Both the position numbers and the translations under genes were made by a program. The notes below the pieces were generated by a model. That model searched no databases. It had not been told where the DNA came from and was given only the letters and a program-made list of their open reading frames with translations. This document shows positions 1 through 9,839 of a stretch of DNA of 50,554 nucleotides, piece after piece. How positions within the stretch are numbered: position 1 is the stretch's first letter; each line of letters opens with the position of its first letter. Source of the stretch: Bacteroidota bacterium (GTDB taxonomy: Bacteria; Bacteroidota; Bacteroidia; Bacteroidales; WCHB1-69); NCBI GenBank assembly GCA_022708105.1, contig JAKIZI010000010.1, forward strand, positions 1 to 50,554, given 5' to 3'.

Positions 1-186
1 CGTCATATCACGTTCCATTGTTTTAGACACACCTTCGCCACATTGCAATTGGCAAATGGCACGGACATATACACCGTCAGCAAGATGCTCGGTCATACTA
101 ATGTCAAGACTACACAGATATATGCAAAGGTGGTCAATGAGAAAAAGGAACAAGCAGCGAATGCAATCAAGATTGCTGGTCTATGA
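1..186 (+). CDS. Tyrosine recombinase/integrase, C-terminal fragment (cut by window edge)
   Basis: Frame 1 is open from the first base to the stop at 184-186 and gives 61 residues of the catalytic end of a tyrosine recombinase. The family signatures are visible in order: the Arg-His pair in FRHTFATLQLANG, the LGH box, and the nucleophile Tyr in TTQIYAKV. The order R-H-x-x-x, LGH, Tyr is that of phage integrases and of the integrases of Bacteroidota conjugative and mobilizable elements. The N-terminal DNA-binding part and most of the catalytic domain lie outside the window, so the kind of element cannot be told. It converges on dnaK. No attachment site can be recognised between the two genes. 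Confidence 0.85.
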   Translation, partial: RHITFHCFRHTFATLQLANGTDIYTVSKMLGHTNVKTTQIYAKVVNEKKEQAANAIKIAGL

Positions 187-320
187 GTATGGTACAAAAA
201 AACGCCGTTGGTTTCGCCCTGTTCCCGACTTTCCGAAAAGGGGTAGGTGCGCCGCCGATTGTGCGCAACATTCCGCTTTTCCGCTTGGTTTTCTGTTGCT
301 TCCGTGCGGGTTTGGGCAAC

Positions 321-353
321 AAAAAAAGGTGCTGATTTGTAGTCAGCACCTTT
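321..353 (-). terminator. Intrinsic terminator of dnaK
   Basis: An 11-bp perfect stem (325-335 with 343-353) surrounds a 7-base loop. Read on the minus strand the stem is followed by a run of T. It lies 26 bases past the dnaK stop. The integrase reads towards it from the other side. Confidence 0.75.
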
Positions 354-378
354 CGGTTTGTATAGTGAAGAGGGTGTC

Positions 379-2295
379 TTACTTGACCTCTTCAAAATCA
401 ACGTCTTGAACCGTTTGGTCGCCGTCATTGGGTTTTTGTTGACCGCCTGCATTCGGATTTTGATCGGCACCGGGTTGAGCGGCTCCGTCTCCGGGTTGGT
501 TGGCATACATGTCGGCACTGGCTGCTTGCCAAGCGTTTTGCAATTCGGCAGTAGCTGCTTCCATAGCCGGGAAATCCTTACGAGTATGGGCATCGCGGAG
601 CTTATTTTTAGCTTCTTCAATGGCCGATTTCTTGTCCGCAGGAACCTTGTCACCGAACTCTTTTAACTGTTTTTCCGTATTGAATACCAAAGAGTCTGCT
701 GCGTTCAGTTTTTCGATCTCTTCTTTCGCTTTTTTGTCGGCTTCGGCATTGGCTTCGGCTTCTGCTTTCATCTTCTTGATTTCATCATCACTAAGACCGG
801 AAGAGGCTTCTATACGTATTTTCTGCTCTTTACCGCTGGCTTTATCTTTGGCGGCAACATTGAGAATACCATTGGAGTCGATGTCGAAAGTAACTTCAAT
901 TTGCGGAACTCCGCGCATGGCAGCAGGAATACCGTCGAGGTGGAATCTACCGATACTTTTGTTTTGATTGGCCATCGGACGTTCTCCCTGCAACACGTGA
1001 ATTTCCACGGAAGTCTGATTGTCCACGGCAGTTGTAAAGGTTTCCGTTTTCTTGGTAGGAATCGTGGTATTCGATTCAATCAGTCGGGTCATTACACCAC
1101 CTAAGGTTTCGAGACCGAGTGACAGGGGCGTTACATCAAGCAACAGAATGTCTTTAACATCTCCGCTCAATACACCACCTTGAATTGCAGCTCCGATAGC
1201 TACCACTTCATCCGGATTAACGCCTTTGGAAGGAGTTTTTCCAAAGAAATCTTCCACCACTTTTTGGATAGCAGGAATACGGGTTGAACCACCCACCAAA
1301 ATAACTTCGTCAATATCGGAAGTTTTATAGCTGGCATCTGATAACGCTTTTTTACATGGTTCGATGGTTGCTTGAATAAGTTTGTCGGTAAGTTGTTCAA
1401 ATTGAGCACGGGTCAAATTGCGTACGAGGTGTTGTGGAATCCCGTCGATAGGCATGATATAAGGCAAGTTAATTTCAGTAGCATTGGAGCTTGATAATTC
1501 GATTTTAGCTTTTTCTGCCGCTTCTTTCAAACGTTGGAGTGCCATGGCATCTTTGCGGAGGTCAACTTGAAAATCTTTTTTAAATTCGTCTGCCAGCCAA
1601 TCTATAATGGCATGGTCAAAATCATCACCACCGAGGTGGGTATCGCCGTTGGTAGATTTTACTTCAAAAACGCCGTCGCCCAATTCGAGGATAGAGATAT
1701 CAAAAGTACCGCCACCCAAGTCAAAAACAGCTACTTTTGAATCGGATTTCTTTTTGTCGAGGCCGTAGGCCAATGCAGCCGCCGTAGGTTCGTTGATAAT
1801 TCGTTTTACTTTCAATCCGGCAATTTCTCCGGCTTCTTTGGTTGCTTGACGTTGCGAGTCGCTAAAATAGGCCGGCACGGTGATTACCGCTTCTGTTACC
1901 TCTTGTCCGAGGTAATCTTCTGCTGTTTTTTTCATTTTTTGAAGAATCATGGCAGAAATTTCCTGAGGCGTATAGGAGCGGTCATCAATTTTCACCTTAG
2001 GCATATTGTTGGAAGATCTTTCCACAATATAAGGAACTCTTTCAATTTCTTTTGTAACCCTGTCGTATGATTCACCCATAAATCTCTTGATGGAATATAT
2101 GGTTTTGGTCGGATTGGTGATGGCTTGACGTTTGGCGGGATCTCCAACTTTTCTTTCATTATCTCCCACAAAAGCTACAATGGAAGAGGTTGTTCTTCTT
2201 CCTTCACTGTTAGGGATTACAACAGGCTCGCTTCCTTCCATTACGGCCACACATGAATTCGTTGTTCCTAAGTCAATTCCAATAATTTTTCCCAT
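379..2295 (-). CDS. dnaK: Molecular chaperone DnaK (Hsp70)
   Basis: This is the ATP-driven Hsp70 chaperone, which binds exposed hydrophobic stretches of proteins in the cytoplasm and works with DnaJ and GrpE. The 638-residue product has the usual length. It opens with the phosphate-1 motif [11 protein letters not shown]. The phosphate-2 motif ([13 protein letters not shown]) and the adenosine motif (VGGSTRIP) follow. The substrate-binding domain starts near residue 390 and is followed by a helical lid. The tail is rich in Gly, Gln and Asn and ends in EEVK, as in bacterial DnaK. No dnaJ or grpE is adjacent. The 290 bases upstream (2296-2585) are very AT-rich. They hold no reading frame I can support and no clear promoter, only a one-mismatch -7 box near 2386. 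Confidence 0.98.
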   Translation of the reverse strand: MGKIIGIDLGTTNSCVAVMEGSEPVVIPNSEGRRTTSSIVAFVGDNERKVGDPAKRQAITNPTKTIYSIKRFMGESYDRVTKEIERVPYIVERSSNNMPKVKIDDRSYTPQEISAMILQKMKKTAEDYLGQEVTEAVITVPAYFSDSQRQATKEAGEIAGLKVKRIINEPTAAALAYGLDKKKSDSKVAVFDLGGGTFDISILELGDGVFEVKSTNGDTHLGGDDFDHAIIDWLADEFKKDFQVDLRKDAMALQRLKEAAEKAKIELSSSNATEINLPYIMPIDGIPQHLVRNLTRAQFEQLTDKLIQATIEPCKKALSDASYKTSDIDEVILVGGSTRIPAIQKVVEDFFGKTPSKGVNPDEVVAIGAAIQGGVLSGDVKDILLLDVTPLSLGLETLGGVMTRLIESNTTIPTKKTETFTTAVDNQTSVEIHVLQGERPMANQNKSIGRFHLDGIPAAMRGVPQIEVTFDIDSNGILNVAAKDKASGKEQKIRIEASSGLSDDEIKKMKAEAEANAEADKKAKEEIEKLNAADSLVFNTEKQLKEFGDKVPADKKSAIEEAKNKLRDAHTRKDFPAMEAATAELQNAWQAASADMYANQPGDGAAQPGADQNPNAGGQQKPNDGDQTVQDVDFEEVK

Positions 2296-2585
2296 AATTT
2301 TTTTCTATTTTGATGTTATTAATTGTATGTTATTCGATCTTAAATATAATTTATCGCACTTTACTTTAAACAATTTTTATGCCAAAATAGAAAAACAATC
2401 AGAAATATTAATATAAATACCTGATTATTATAGTTTTTAAAGGAAAATAAAAAAATAGGGAAAGAAAAAATAAAGAAAAAGAAAATGATATTCCAAAGAA
2501 AAAGAAAATTTTCTGCCAAATTGACACATCAACGGAAGTGCTTTTTTTGTCAGTTGGCGGGAAGAAATTGGTCGAACGGGGTGTT

Positions 2586-3248
2586 TTATTCGTCTAATTT
2601 GATTCCGAAGGCAAGGTCTCCTGCATCACCAAGACCGGGGACAATGTAAGATTGTGCGGTCAATTCTTCATCAATAGCACCGACCCAAATGGTACAATTT
2701 TTAGTTCGGAGATTTTTTTGCAAATATTCAACTCCTTGGGAACTGGCAATAATGGAGACAAAATGAGTATGACTCGGAGTCCCGTTATTGAGGAGTTCTT
2801 CGAATGCCAAGAGCATTGACTTTCCGCTTGCGAGCATAGGATCGGAAAGAATAAGGATTCGGTCTCCTAAATTAGGGGCAGTCATGTAGTGCAGTTGGAT
2901 TTCAAAAGAGTTGTCCTTATGGTGTTTTCGGTATGCTGCGATAAAGGCGTTCTCAGCGTGATCGAAGTAATTGAGCAATCCTTGATGGACAGGCAATCCG
3001 GCACGCAAAATAGTAGCCAATACAGGTTGTTGTTCCATGAGCTGCATATTGGCAATTCCGAGAGAAGTGGTAATATCCTTAGAATTGTAGGTAAAAGTTT
3101 TGCTGATTTCATAAGCAAAAATCTCACCTATTCGTTCCAGGTTTCTGCGGAAACGCATACTGTCATGTTGGACATTGACATCTCTGAGTTCACCGATAAA
3201 TTGATTGAGCAAAGAGTTGTCTAATCCTAAGTTTTTAACCATTTTCAT
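2586..3248 (-). CDS. upp: Uracil phosphoribosyltransferase
   Basis: UPRT makes UMP from uracil and PRPP in pyrimidine salvage. The 220-residue protein matches the Bacteroidota form over its whole length: MRFRRNLERIGE near residue 31, the LRAGLP loop at 81-86, the PRPP loop ILSDPMLASGKS at 133-144, and the uracil-binding end IVPGLGDAGDLAFG near 202-216. The PRPP loop reads ASGKS where the family usually has ATGGS. This is a modest change in a functional loop, but the frame is intact. The gene is flanked by dnaK and an OmpA-like lipoprotein on the same strand. Neither belongs to pyrimidine metabolism, so it is probably transcribed alone. Confidence 0.95.
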   Translation of the reverse strand: MKMVKNLGLDNSLLNQFIGELRDVNVQHDSMRFRRNLERIGEIFAYEISKTFTYNSKDITTSLGIANMQLMEQQPVLATILRAGLPVHQGLLNYFDHAENAFIAAYRKHHKDNSFEIQLHYMTAPNLGDRILILSDPMLASGKSMLLAFEELLNNGTPSHTHFVSIIASSQGVEYLQKNLRTKNCTIWVGAIDEELTAQSYIVPGLGDAGDLAFGIKLDE

Positions 3249-3270
3249 TATTGATATTTAATTATAAAAT

Positions 3271-3301
3271 AAAAGGGGAAACTGTTAAGCTAACCCCTTT
3301 T
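3271..3301 (-). terminator. Likely terminator downstream of the OmpA/TPR lipoprotein gene
   Basis: AAAAGGGG at 3271-3278 pairs with CCCCTTTT at 3294-3301, and an AT-rich run follows on the minus strand. It sits between the stop of the lipoprotein gene and the start of upp. The loop is 15 bases and can fold in an alternative way. Confidence 0.5.
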
Positions 3302-3319
3302 ACTTAATTTTTTTATTCG

Positions 3320-5143
3320 TTATTGTATAAGCGACTGAAATTCTCCGGCTTTTTTATACTTTTTAAATTCAGCGTCTTTTTTTGCTGTTTTCTTATAGGA
3401 AGCGTCGCGGTCGATGGCTTCTTTCAGATTGGCATATACGCCGGTAGCATCGTTCATTCTTGCGGCCAATACAGCTTGTAAATAATATACTTTAGCATCT
3501 TTATTGGTTATACAATCCAATGATGATTTGGCAGCGGTATAATTCTTTTCGAGCAGTTGAACTAAAGCCATGTTATAGTCACAATTTCTGTTATTCATCA
3601 TTTGTTTTGCTCCTGAATAGTCTCCGGCAGCAATTTTCAAAAGAGAAAGGTTATAGTTTTGATTTACAGGTTCTATAGTTGCTTTTTGAGATTCTTCAAA
3701 TTTTTTGATAGCAGCATCACGATTTCCGGAAAGAAATTCAGCAATTCCCATATTATTGAGAACGATTCCGTTATTTGGAGAAACGGCGTTTGCTTTATTC
3801 AAATTATTGTTTGCTTTTTCCAAATTAGAGATAGTACCGTTTTCTAAGAAAGAATTGATTTGAATAGCGGCCAAGTTGTTGTATGCTCTCCAATCGGTTT
3901 GATAAGCTTCTTTAGCAATAATGGCTTCGTATATAGAAGCTTTTTCAGCTAAACTTTTGGTCATATAAGCACCAAAGAGCGCTTCTTCCAAGTTGAGGGT
4001 ATCGAATTTTGTTTTTACAAATTCAGCAATTTGAGCATCATTGAATTTATGTTTGTTACAAATCATAGAAACTTCAACTCTTCTAAGAGGAGGAAGGATC
4101 GCTTCTTTAATTTCATTATAGATGTCGGTCATCTCTTTAATTTTTTGTTCCTTCATCATATTGTTAGGTTGCGAGCGAACAACATTGAGGATTTGACCTT
4201 TTTCGGCAATTGTGGAAGCTTCAACAGCTTTTTCAAAACCACTCCAATCTTCTCCGGCAGCTTTAGTTTCGAAAACGAGTTCGGGCTTCGGCATATCTTT
4301 GTATTTGATTTTATTTTTCTTGGCGTACTCTTTCAGATATTTTTCAAACTGTTGATTGAACCACTTTTGACCTTGTTCCGTACGTTTTTTGGATAAATCT
4401 TCATTGTTGGATTCTTCACCTTCGGGAGAAGCCCATCCGGTAATCACCATTTTATTAATAATGCGACCTTCAGCCATAAAATCGATAAACTTTTGAACAG
4501 CTTCTTTTGCTGCTTTATCTTTATTTAACTTAAGATTCATATTGAGATCGGCACGATTCACTTCAAAATAAATAACTCCAGTAGAAGTTATATATTCCGG
4601 TTTATACTGATGGCTTCCCATAATGAGATTAGTTCCATTGCCAGCATCCGCTTTTTCTTTAAGCATAGGGGTAAGTGCAGAGCGGGAAGACGTATTGGAA
4701 ATACCTTCGCCCAACTTTTTATTTTCAAAAACAAAGGTTTTCTTTTTTAATTTAGCTTCTGCTTTAGCGGCGATAACGGCTTCTTCATATTGGTCTTTAT
4801 AATCAAAAGATCCTGAAGTAGAGAAATTTCCACCTGTTTTGTAAGGAATGACAGTTCCGGTCGCTTTCGCTTTTTCTCCTTGCAATTGAATCGGGGGGAG
4901 TTCATAAGTGCCATTTTCATACTCCAATACAGGAGTAATGGTCATAGTGGCTTTTTTCTTCATATATTTAGCAGGAATTGTTCCGGTAACTTTGTACTCT
5001 ACTTTTCCTCCTTTATTTTCCAAATCGGGATTTTCAAGTTTAACAGTTACTTCAGGATAGCGTGGAATCATCTTTCCAAAACCGCAACCTGCTAAAATTA
5101 AAGCTGTTAAAAATACTACTGATAAAAATTTAAAATTTTTCAT
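3320..5143 (-). CDS. OmpA-like lipoprotein with C-terminal TPR repeats
   Basis: This is a 607-residue lipoprotein. The signal peptide ends in the lipobox LAGC, with Cys near residue 20, and the protein is probably anchored in the outer membrane facing the periplasm. After a beta-rich N-terminal part, an OmpA-like segment runs from about 185 to 290, with YFEVNRADLN at its start and the helix KKRTEQGQKWFNQQ. The order matches OmpA_C domains that bind peptidoglycan, but the usual NxxLSxxRA motif is only partly kept. The last 250 residues are tetratricopeptide repeats (for example NNLAAIQINSFLENG and LNNMGIAEFLSGNRDAAIKKFEE). Similar OmpA/TPR lipoproteins are common in Bacteroidales and usually have no assigned function. 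A structural or assembly role at the envelope is an inference. Confidence 0.85.
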   Translation of the reverse strand: MKNFKFLSVVFLTALILAGCGFGKMIPRYPEVTVKLENPDLENKGGKVEYKVTGTIPAKYMKKKATMTITPVLEYENGTYELPPIQLQGEKAKATGTVIPYKTGGNFSTSGSFDYKDQYEEAVIAAKAEAKLKKKTFVFENKKLGEGISNTSSRSALTPMLKEKADAGNGTNLIMGSHQYKPEYITSTGVIYFEVNRADLNMNLKLNKDKAAKEAVQKFIDFMAEGRIINKMVITGWASPEGEESNNEDLSKKRTEQGQKWFNQQFEKYLKEYAKKNKIKYKDMPKPELVFETKAAGEDWSGFEKAVEASTIAEKGQILNVVRSQPNNMMKEQKIKEMTDIYNEIKEAILPPLRRVEVSMICNKHKFNDAQIAEFVKTKFDTLNLEEALFGAYMTKSLAEKASIYEAIIAKEAYQTDWRAYNNLAAIQINSFLENGTISNLEKANNNLNKANAVSPNNGIVLNNMGIAEFLSGNRDAAIKKFEESQKATIEPVNQNYNLSLLKIAAGDYSGAKQMMNNRNCDYNMALVQLLEKNYTAAKSSLDCITNKDAKVYYLQAVLAARMNDATGVYANLKEAIDRDASYKKTAKKDAEFKKYKKAGEFQSLIQ

Positions 5144-5195
5144 TGGTATTAACTATTTGATTGATATAAAATTTTTCAAATTAAGTTTGAATTTG

Positions 5196-5203
5196 CAAAT
5201 ATA
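5196..5203 (-). promoter_or_regulatory. -7 box for the OmpA/TPR lipoprotein gene
   Basis: On the minus strand this reads TATATTTG, which fits the Bacteroidota -7 consensus TAnnTTTG. It is about 50 bases before the start codon. No -33 TTG is seen at the right distance. Confidence 0.4.
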
Positions 5204-5329
5204 CATTAAATTTTTTAAGTTGTTTAAGTTTGTTAATAAATTAGCATTTTAGTTGTCCGAATATGGAAGATTTTATTGGGGGGGCTTTAAGAAAAGAAAT
5301 AAAATCGCTGTTTTTTCTGTTTTTTTCTT

Positions 5330-5405
5330 TTGGGCGTGCCGGCTACGCCGTCGGCGTCCACGTCGGGGATGACAAAATTTTAGCGTCTTAGCGCCTCTGC
5401 GGTAA
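5330..5405 (-). repeat. Truncated copy of the GC-rich repeat, joined to a GACGC-type repeat
   Basis: Positions 5331-5353 match the outer end of the full repeat at 34977 with one difference (GGGCGTGCCGGC and on), and then the match is lost. Twenty-odd bases further on, 5381-5403 reads TAGCGTCTTAGCGCC and then CTCTGCGGT. This resembles a short GACGC/GCAAAG-type intergenic repeat, and a GACGCAAAG string also flanks the copy at 37852. The rest of the gap 5144-5510 is AT-rich, with no gene that I can see. Confidence 0.6.
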
Positions 5406-5480
5406 TTTTCCCATACGAAATTACATGGGGACAAATCAGAAGAAATAAATTGCTATTTTATTTTAGTAATTATAAAAACA

Positions 5481-5508
5481 AAAAAACCTCCAAGAAAGAG
5501 GTTTTTTT
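5481..5508 (-). terminator. Terminator of tRNA-Thr
   Basis: A 10-bp stem (5481-5490 with 5498-5508) and a 7-base loop lie 2 bases past the tRNA 3' end. The stem itself supplies a T run on the minus strand. Confidence 0.75.
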
Positions 5509-5510
5509 GA

Positions 5511-5582
<72 letters not shown>

Positions 5583-5629
5583 TTTTCAGGGCTGCAAAAT
5601 TACATTTTTTTTTAATTCCTCCGAGAAAA

Positions 5630-7393
5630 TCAGGAAAATAATTTTTCCATTGTGTCTGCAAATTTTTTACTGACAAAATTTCTTCTGATTTTCAATGTCG
5701 GGGTAAGTTCCCCGGTTTGAATACTCCACTCGTAATCCATCAGAATATATCTGCGTACTTGTTCTGTTTCTCCGAAATAGCGGTTATATTGGTTGACCAC
5801 CTTTTTATATTTTTCAACAACGGCGGGATGTTTAATCATCTCTTCGTTGGTTGTATAAGGAATTCCCTTTTTGGCACACCATGAGCGCAGGTCCGTAAAG
5901 TTGGGAACGATAAAGGCGGCCGCATAAGGTTTATTTTCTCCAAACACCATAATATTGTCAATCAACGGATGTTCATTAAACTTATTTTCGATGATGGTAG
6001 GGACCACATATTTTCCGAAAGCCGTTTTGAACATCTCTTTTTTCCGTCCGGTAATTTTAAGTTGTCCTTCGGGCTCAATATGGCCGATATCTCCCGTGTG
6101 AAACCATCCTTCTTCATCAATGGCTTCTTTGGTTAATTCGGGTGCTTCGTAGTATCCTTTCATTAAGCAATGACCGCGGGTTAGGATTTCTCCGTCTTCG
6201 GCAATTTTCACTTCTATTCCCGGTAAAATAGGTCCTACAGTTCCAAATTTAGTACCATTTTTAAAAAAAGTGCTCACGGCAATCACAGGGGAGGTCTCAG
6301 TCAATCCGTATCCCTCTAAAACGGGGATTTCTGTTGCCCAAAAGATTCTGCTCAAGCGAGGCTGGATGGCAGCTCCTCCAGAAACCACAACATTGAGTTT
6401 TCCGCCTAATGCGGCTTTCCATTTGCTCAACACCAATTTTCTTGCCCATTTTAATTGTATGCGGTATAATAAAGAGGTATTTTCCAATTCAAATTTATTG
6501 GCAATGTCATTTGCCCAAAAATAAATTCTTTTTTTGATTCCCTTTTGTTTTCTTCCGGTGGCAATAATTTTGTCATAAAACTTCTCTAAAAGTCTTGGAA
6601 CAGTTGTGAAAATATCCGGTCTTACCTCTTTAAGATTTTCGGCGATTGTAGCCAAACTTTCAGCATAATATATTGAAATACCCAAGTAATGCCATGTATA
6701 AATCATCATTCGTTCATAAATATGACACAAAGGAAGATAACTTAACACCCTGCTATTTTCCTGTACCGGCACAATCGGTGTAACGGCTTTAACATTATTA
6801 AGAAGATTGCTATGAGTCAACATTACTCCTTTCGGATTCCCGGTTGTTCCGGAAGTATAAATAATTGTTGCCAAATCATCAGGAGAAATACGGTCTTTGA
6901 TATCATTGAGATATTGTTGACTTGGATTGGCCATTCCGAGCTCAATCAATTCGTTGAGGTGTTTGTATCCTCTAAGATTTCTAAAAGTATAGACATTCCC
7001 GGCAAGGTCAGGAGTTTCGCTGATAATATTTTCAATTTTGCGGAGTAATTCCCAACCGGATACGAAAACCATTTTTACTTGAGCATGATTGAGAATGTAT
7101 TGATAGTCACTTTCACTGATGGTCGGATAAATGGCAACATGTACTGCCCCAAGTTGATGAATTGCCATATCGAGAAAATTCCATTCCGGCCGATTATTAC
7201 TAATCGAAGCAATTCGATCTCCTTTTTTTATGCCCAACTGCATCAACCCATAACTGATATTATTCACTTTTTGAATGTATTGATCAATACTATAGTGAAT
7301 CCACACGCCATTTTCTTTACCGCATAACGCATCTTCTTTAGGAAAATGAGTAGCATAATGGGGGAGTAGATCAAAAATACGGGTTACTTCCAT
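5630..7393 (-). CDS. Long-chain fatty-acid--CoA ligase (AMP-forming), copy 1
   Basis: This acyl-adenylate-forming enzyme activates fatty acids to acyl-CoA with ATP. The 587-residue protein has the P-loop signature YTSGTTGNPKG (179-189), the adenine motif EGYGLTETSP, the GWFHTGDIG motif and the hinge/linker KITGRKKEMFK of the ANL superfamily. Length and spacing fit the long-chain (FadD15/ACSL-like) branch. It starts 21 bases after the TPR membrane protein gene and probably shares its promoter. A paralogue lies at 12391-14175. The substrate chain length cannot be read from the sequence, and a symbol such as fadD would be a guess. Confidence 0.93.
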   Translation of the reverse strand: MEVTRIFDLLPHYATHFPKEDALCGKENGVWIHYSIDQYIQKVNNISYGLMQLGIKKGDRIASISNNRPEWNFLDMAIHQLGAVHVAIYPTISESDYQYILNHAQVKMVFVSGWELLRKIENIISETPDLAGNVYTFRNLRGYKHLNELIELGMANPSQQYLNDIKDRISPDDLATIIYTSGTTGNPKGVMLTHSNLLNNVKAVTPIVPVQENSRVLSYLPLCHIYERMMIYTWHYLGISIYYAESLATIAENLKEVRPDIFTTVPRLLEKFYDKIIATGRKQKGIKKRIYFWANDIANKFELENTSLLYRIQLKWARKLVLSKWKAALGGKLNVVVSGGAAIQPRLSRIFWATEIPVLEGYGLTETSPVIAVSTFFKNGTKFGTVGPILPGIEVKIAEDGEILTRGHCLMKGYYEAPELTKEAIDEEGWFHTGDIGHIEPEGQLKITGRKKEMFKTAFGKYVVPTIIENKFNEHPLIDNIMVFGENKPYAAAFIVPNFTDLRSWCAKKGIPYTTNEEMIKHPAVVEKYKKVVNQYNRYFGETEQVRRYILMDYEWSIQTGELTPTLKIRRNFVSKKFADTMEKLFS

Positions 7394-7414
7394 GGTTTGT
7401 ATTTTTAATAAAGA

Positions 7415-9790
7415 TTATTGTTGATTGGGATTACGTGCAACAAACAGGTTAGGATTGCGTTGGAATGCTTTTTCGTAGTAGAATTGAGCTGAGTCTAATT
7501 GGCGTCGTTGGTCAAAGATTCGTCCTTTTTCCAAGTAAGCCTCTGCAATTTCGGGCGATAATTCGATGCATTTGCTGAAATATTGAATGGCTTTATCTTG
7601 ATTTGCTTTTGTGGTGCCATCGTATAAAGTGAGAAGGCCTTTAACAAAGAATGCTTCTCCGTTAAAAGGATTCACATCTAATGCTTTCGCGATAATTGCT
7701 TTAGCTTCGGTAAATTTTCCAATTCCGATATAGGTTTTTGCAGCTAAAATATAGGTGTTATGCGAATACTTATTGATTTCAATTGCTTTATTATACATAG
7801 CAACGGAAGAATCGAACTTGTTCAGATTTGCATAATTCAGTCCCATGAAGGTATAACATTCAGCACGGTCGGGGGTAAAAGAGAGGCATTTTTTATAGTA
7901 ATAAAAAGAAGAATCATAGAGCCCGAGCATTCCATAACAACTTCCTAAATTGAAGTATCCGTCTGCAAAGAGGGGATCAAATCGAATAGAATTTAAGTAG
8001 TATTTTTTCGCTTTTTGAATCTCACCGCGGTCGAAATAGATTTTGGCCACATTACTATTGGTTGCGGCTTTGGAAGGAACAATCTCCAATGCCCTCAAAT
8101 AGTATTTTTCTGCAGTATCCCGGAGTTGTTGATCGGGGTAGAATGGATACATATTGTCATAAGCAATTCCCAATTGTTCGTTACAATCGGCAGATCCCGG
8201 GTATATTTCAATCCCTTTTTTAAATTGTTCCACCGCTTTCCAAGTCCATTCCTGGAACAGTTTGTTATTTTCTTGCACTTTATTCCAATCTTTTTCCCCG
8301 TCATTGGCATCTTTATAATCCAATCCTTTATCACGGAGGGCAAGTCCCCAATACAACCGCATGTGGGCACTGTTATCGGATTTTTGAACATCTTTTCCAA
8401 ATAAAGTAAATTGATCTACCCATTCTGCAGCCCGTGTAATGGTTTTATAAGAAAATAGCACAAGGACAATCCCGAAACCTATTAAAATGATTTTATTCTT
8501 ACTCTTTTTGAGAGAAATCCCATCAGTTTCTTTTTTATTAATCAGGTGGAAAATAAAACATACAATTGCGATGCAGTAGCCTAAAGACGGCAGAAACAAG
8601 AATCGATCCGCGAAAGAAGAACCTATTCGAATAAAGAGGTTACTGAAGATACTCATCGTAATAAAATAGAAGAAAATTCCATAAGCAATAGGATTTTTCT
8701 TTTTTAGCCCCATAACAGCGTATACCAATAAGCCTATATGAACGGCTATAGAAAGCAATGTGGTCCAATCGGTAAAGGTGGTTACAGGTAATTGGCTGAA
8801 TGAATAATCACATACTTGTTGATAAGGCACAAACAAAAGAAACAGATATTTCCCCATAAGCATGATAGCTGTGGCCCAATAGGAGAATATATTGGTGTCA
8901 AAAAGCTCATAATAATAATGATCCATGATGGAAACCGTAAAGTATTCAGAACTTGGGTAGTTGCTTAAGATGGTTGCTCGTGTCCATAAGTAAATTCCGG
9001 CAGGAATCAAAAGCGCAATTGTAATGGGAATATAGTCCTTTATCGGTGCTTTACGGAAAAAATAGACCATCAAAGGAATAGCTGCGACCATTGTCACGGC
9101 ACTTTCTTTTGAAAAGAATGCACACAAAAAGAAGATGAAAATAGCTACGATGGAGATGAAACGGGTTATTGTTTTTTTCGCATCCACAAACTTAAGAACA
9201 AAAATCATCGTGAGTAGCAGAAAGAAAAGCGACATAATGTCATCTCTTCCTTTAATATTTGCAACTACTTCTGTATGCATTGGATGGGCCGCATATAGAA
9301 GCGTGATTATAAGTGGAATAATTAAGTGTTGTCGGATAAACATTTTTCTGAGGAGTGCAAATAAAAGCACACAACATAAAGCGTAAAAAAACACGCTGAC
9401 CAAATGTGAAAATCCCGGGTTATCGGGAGAAATTTGCCATTCGGTGGCAAACATTAATTGAGAAAATGGACGATAGAGATTATCGGTATAAAAACCGGAA
9501 CCGTGTCGGTAGGTTTTGGTTAAGATATCTTCAAAACCGGAGATTCCTTTGGTTACATAAATATTAAGTTTATAGGAGCCGTAATCATCCAAAACCCACT
9601 CATGATTATATGTGTTTGCATATAAGGCAAAGGCAAAAATTAAAATTCCGGCATAATATCCCCACAATTTTTTCTTTTTTTGATTTTCTATTAATGGAAG
9701 ATCAATTTGTTTAGCGGGAATTGAAGAACTCTTCTTCTGTACGGGTTTGTTTGCTTGAACTTTCTTTTTGGGTCTTTCTTTTCGGCTCAT
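7415..9790 (-). CDS. Multi-spanning membrane protein with TPR repeats (TMTC/GT-C-like)
   Basis: From the chosen start this is 791 residues. A basic N-terminus (MSRKERPKKK) is followed by about ten membrane segments up to residue 460, then at least six TPR repeats to the end. The first loop has the acidic pair in VLDDYGS. The next loop has HPMHTEVVANIKGRDDI, the motif of TMTC-type and related GT-C glycosyltransferases that use polyprenyl-linked sugars. An O-glycosyltransferase role is therefore possible but is inferred only from the fold. The reading frame extends 20 codons upstream to an ATG at 9850. A -7 box at 9840-9847 would place that ATG outside the transcript, so 9790 is preferred. The acyl-CoA ligase gene follows after 21 bases. 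Confidence 0.8.
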   Translation of the reverse strand: MSRKERPKKKVQANKPVQKKSSSIPAKQIDLPLIENQKKKKLWGYYAGILIFAFALYANTYNHEWVLDDYGSYKLNIYVTKGISGFEDILTKTYRHGSGFYTDNLYRPFSQLMFATEWQISPDNPGFSHLVSVFFYALCCVLLFALLRKMFIRQHLIIPLIITLLYAAHPMHTEVVANIKGRDDIMSLFFLLLTMIFVLKFVDAKKTITRFISIVAIFIFFLCAFFSKESAVTMVAAIPLMVYFFRKAPIKDYIPITIALLIPAGIYLWTRATILSNYPSSEYFTVSIMDHYYYELFDTNIFSYWATAIMLMGKYLFLLFVPYQQVCDYSFSQLPVTTFTDWTTLLSIAVHIGLLVYAVMGLKKKNPIAYGIFFYFITMSIFSNLFIRIGSSFADRFLFLPSLGYCIAIVCFIFHLINKKETDGISLKKSKNKIILIGFGIVLVLFSYKTITRAAEWVDQFTLFGKDVQKSDNSAHMRLYWGLALRDKGLDYKDANDGEKDWNKVQENNKLFQEWTWKAVEQFKKGIEIYPGSADCNEQLGIAYDNMYPFYPDQQLRDTAEKYYLRALEIVPSKAATNSNVAKIYFDRGEIQKAKKYYLNSIRFDPLFADGYFNLGSCYGMLGLYDSSFYYYKKCLSFTPDRAECYTFMGLNYANLNKFDSSVAMYNKAIEINKYSHNTYILAAKTYIGIGKFTEAKAIIAKALDVNPFNGEAFFVKGLLTLYDGTTKANQDKAIQYFSKCIELSPEIAEAYLEKGRIFDQRRQLDSAQFYYEKAFQRNPNLFVARNPNQQ

Positions 9791-9839
9791 AAATATTATT
9801 ATTGAAAAGAGATAAATGGATATTATTTCATAAAGAAAG

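Noticed and set aside
187..320. attC or GC-rich repeat near the integrase
   Set aside because: Some strings (GCGC, TTCCGTGCGGG) look alike, but no ordered match to the repeat or to an attC could be made.
93..653. 186-residue minus-strand frame over the dnaK tail
   Set aside because: It overlaps dnaK in another frame and covers the dnaK terminator, with no recognisable domain.
2440..2530. Purine-rich stretch upstream of dnaK as a regulatory element
   Set aside because: It is low-complexity A/G sequence without symmetry. No CIRCE-like inverted repeat was found.
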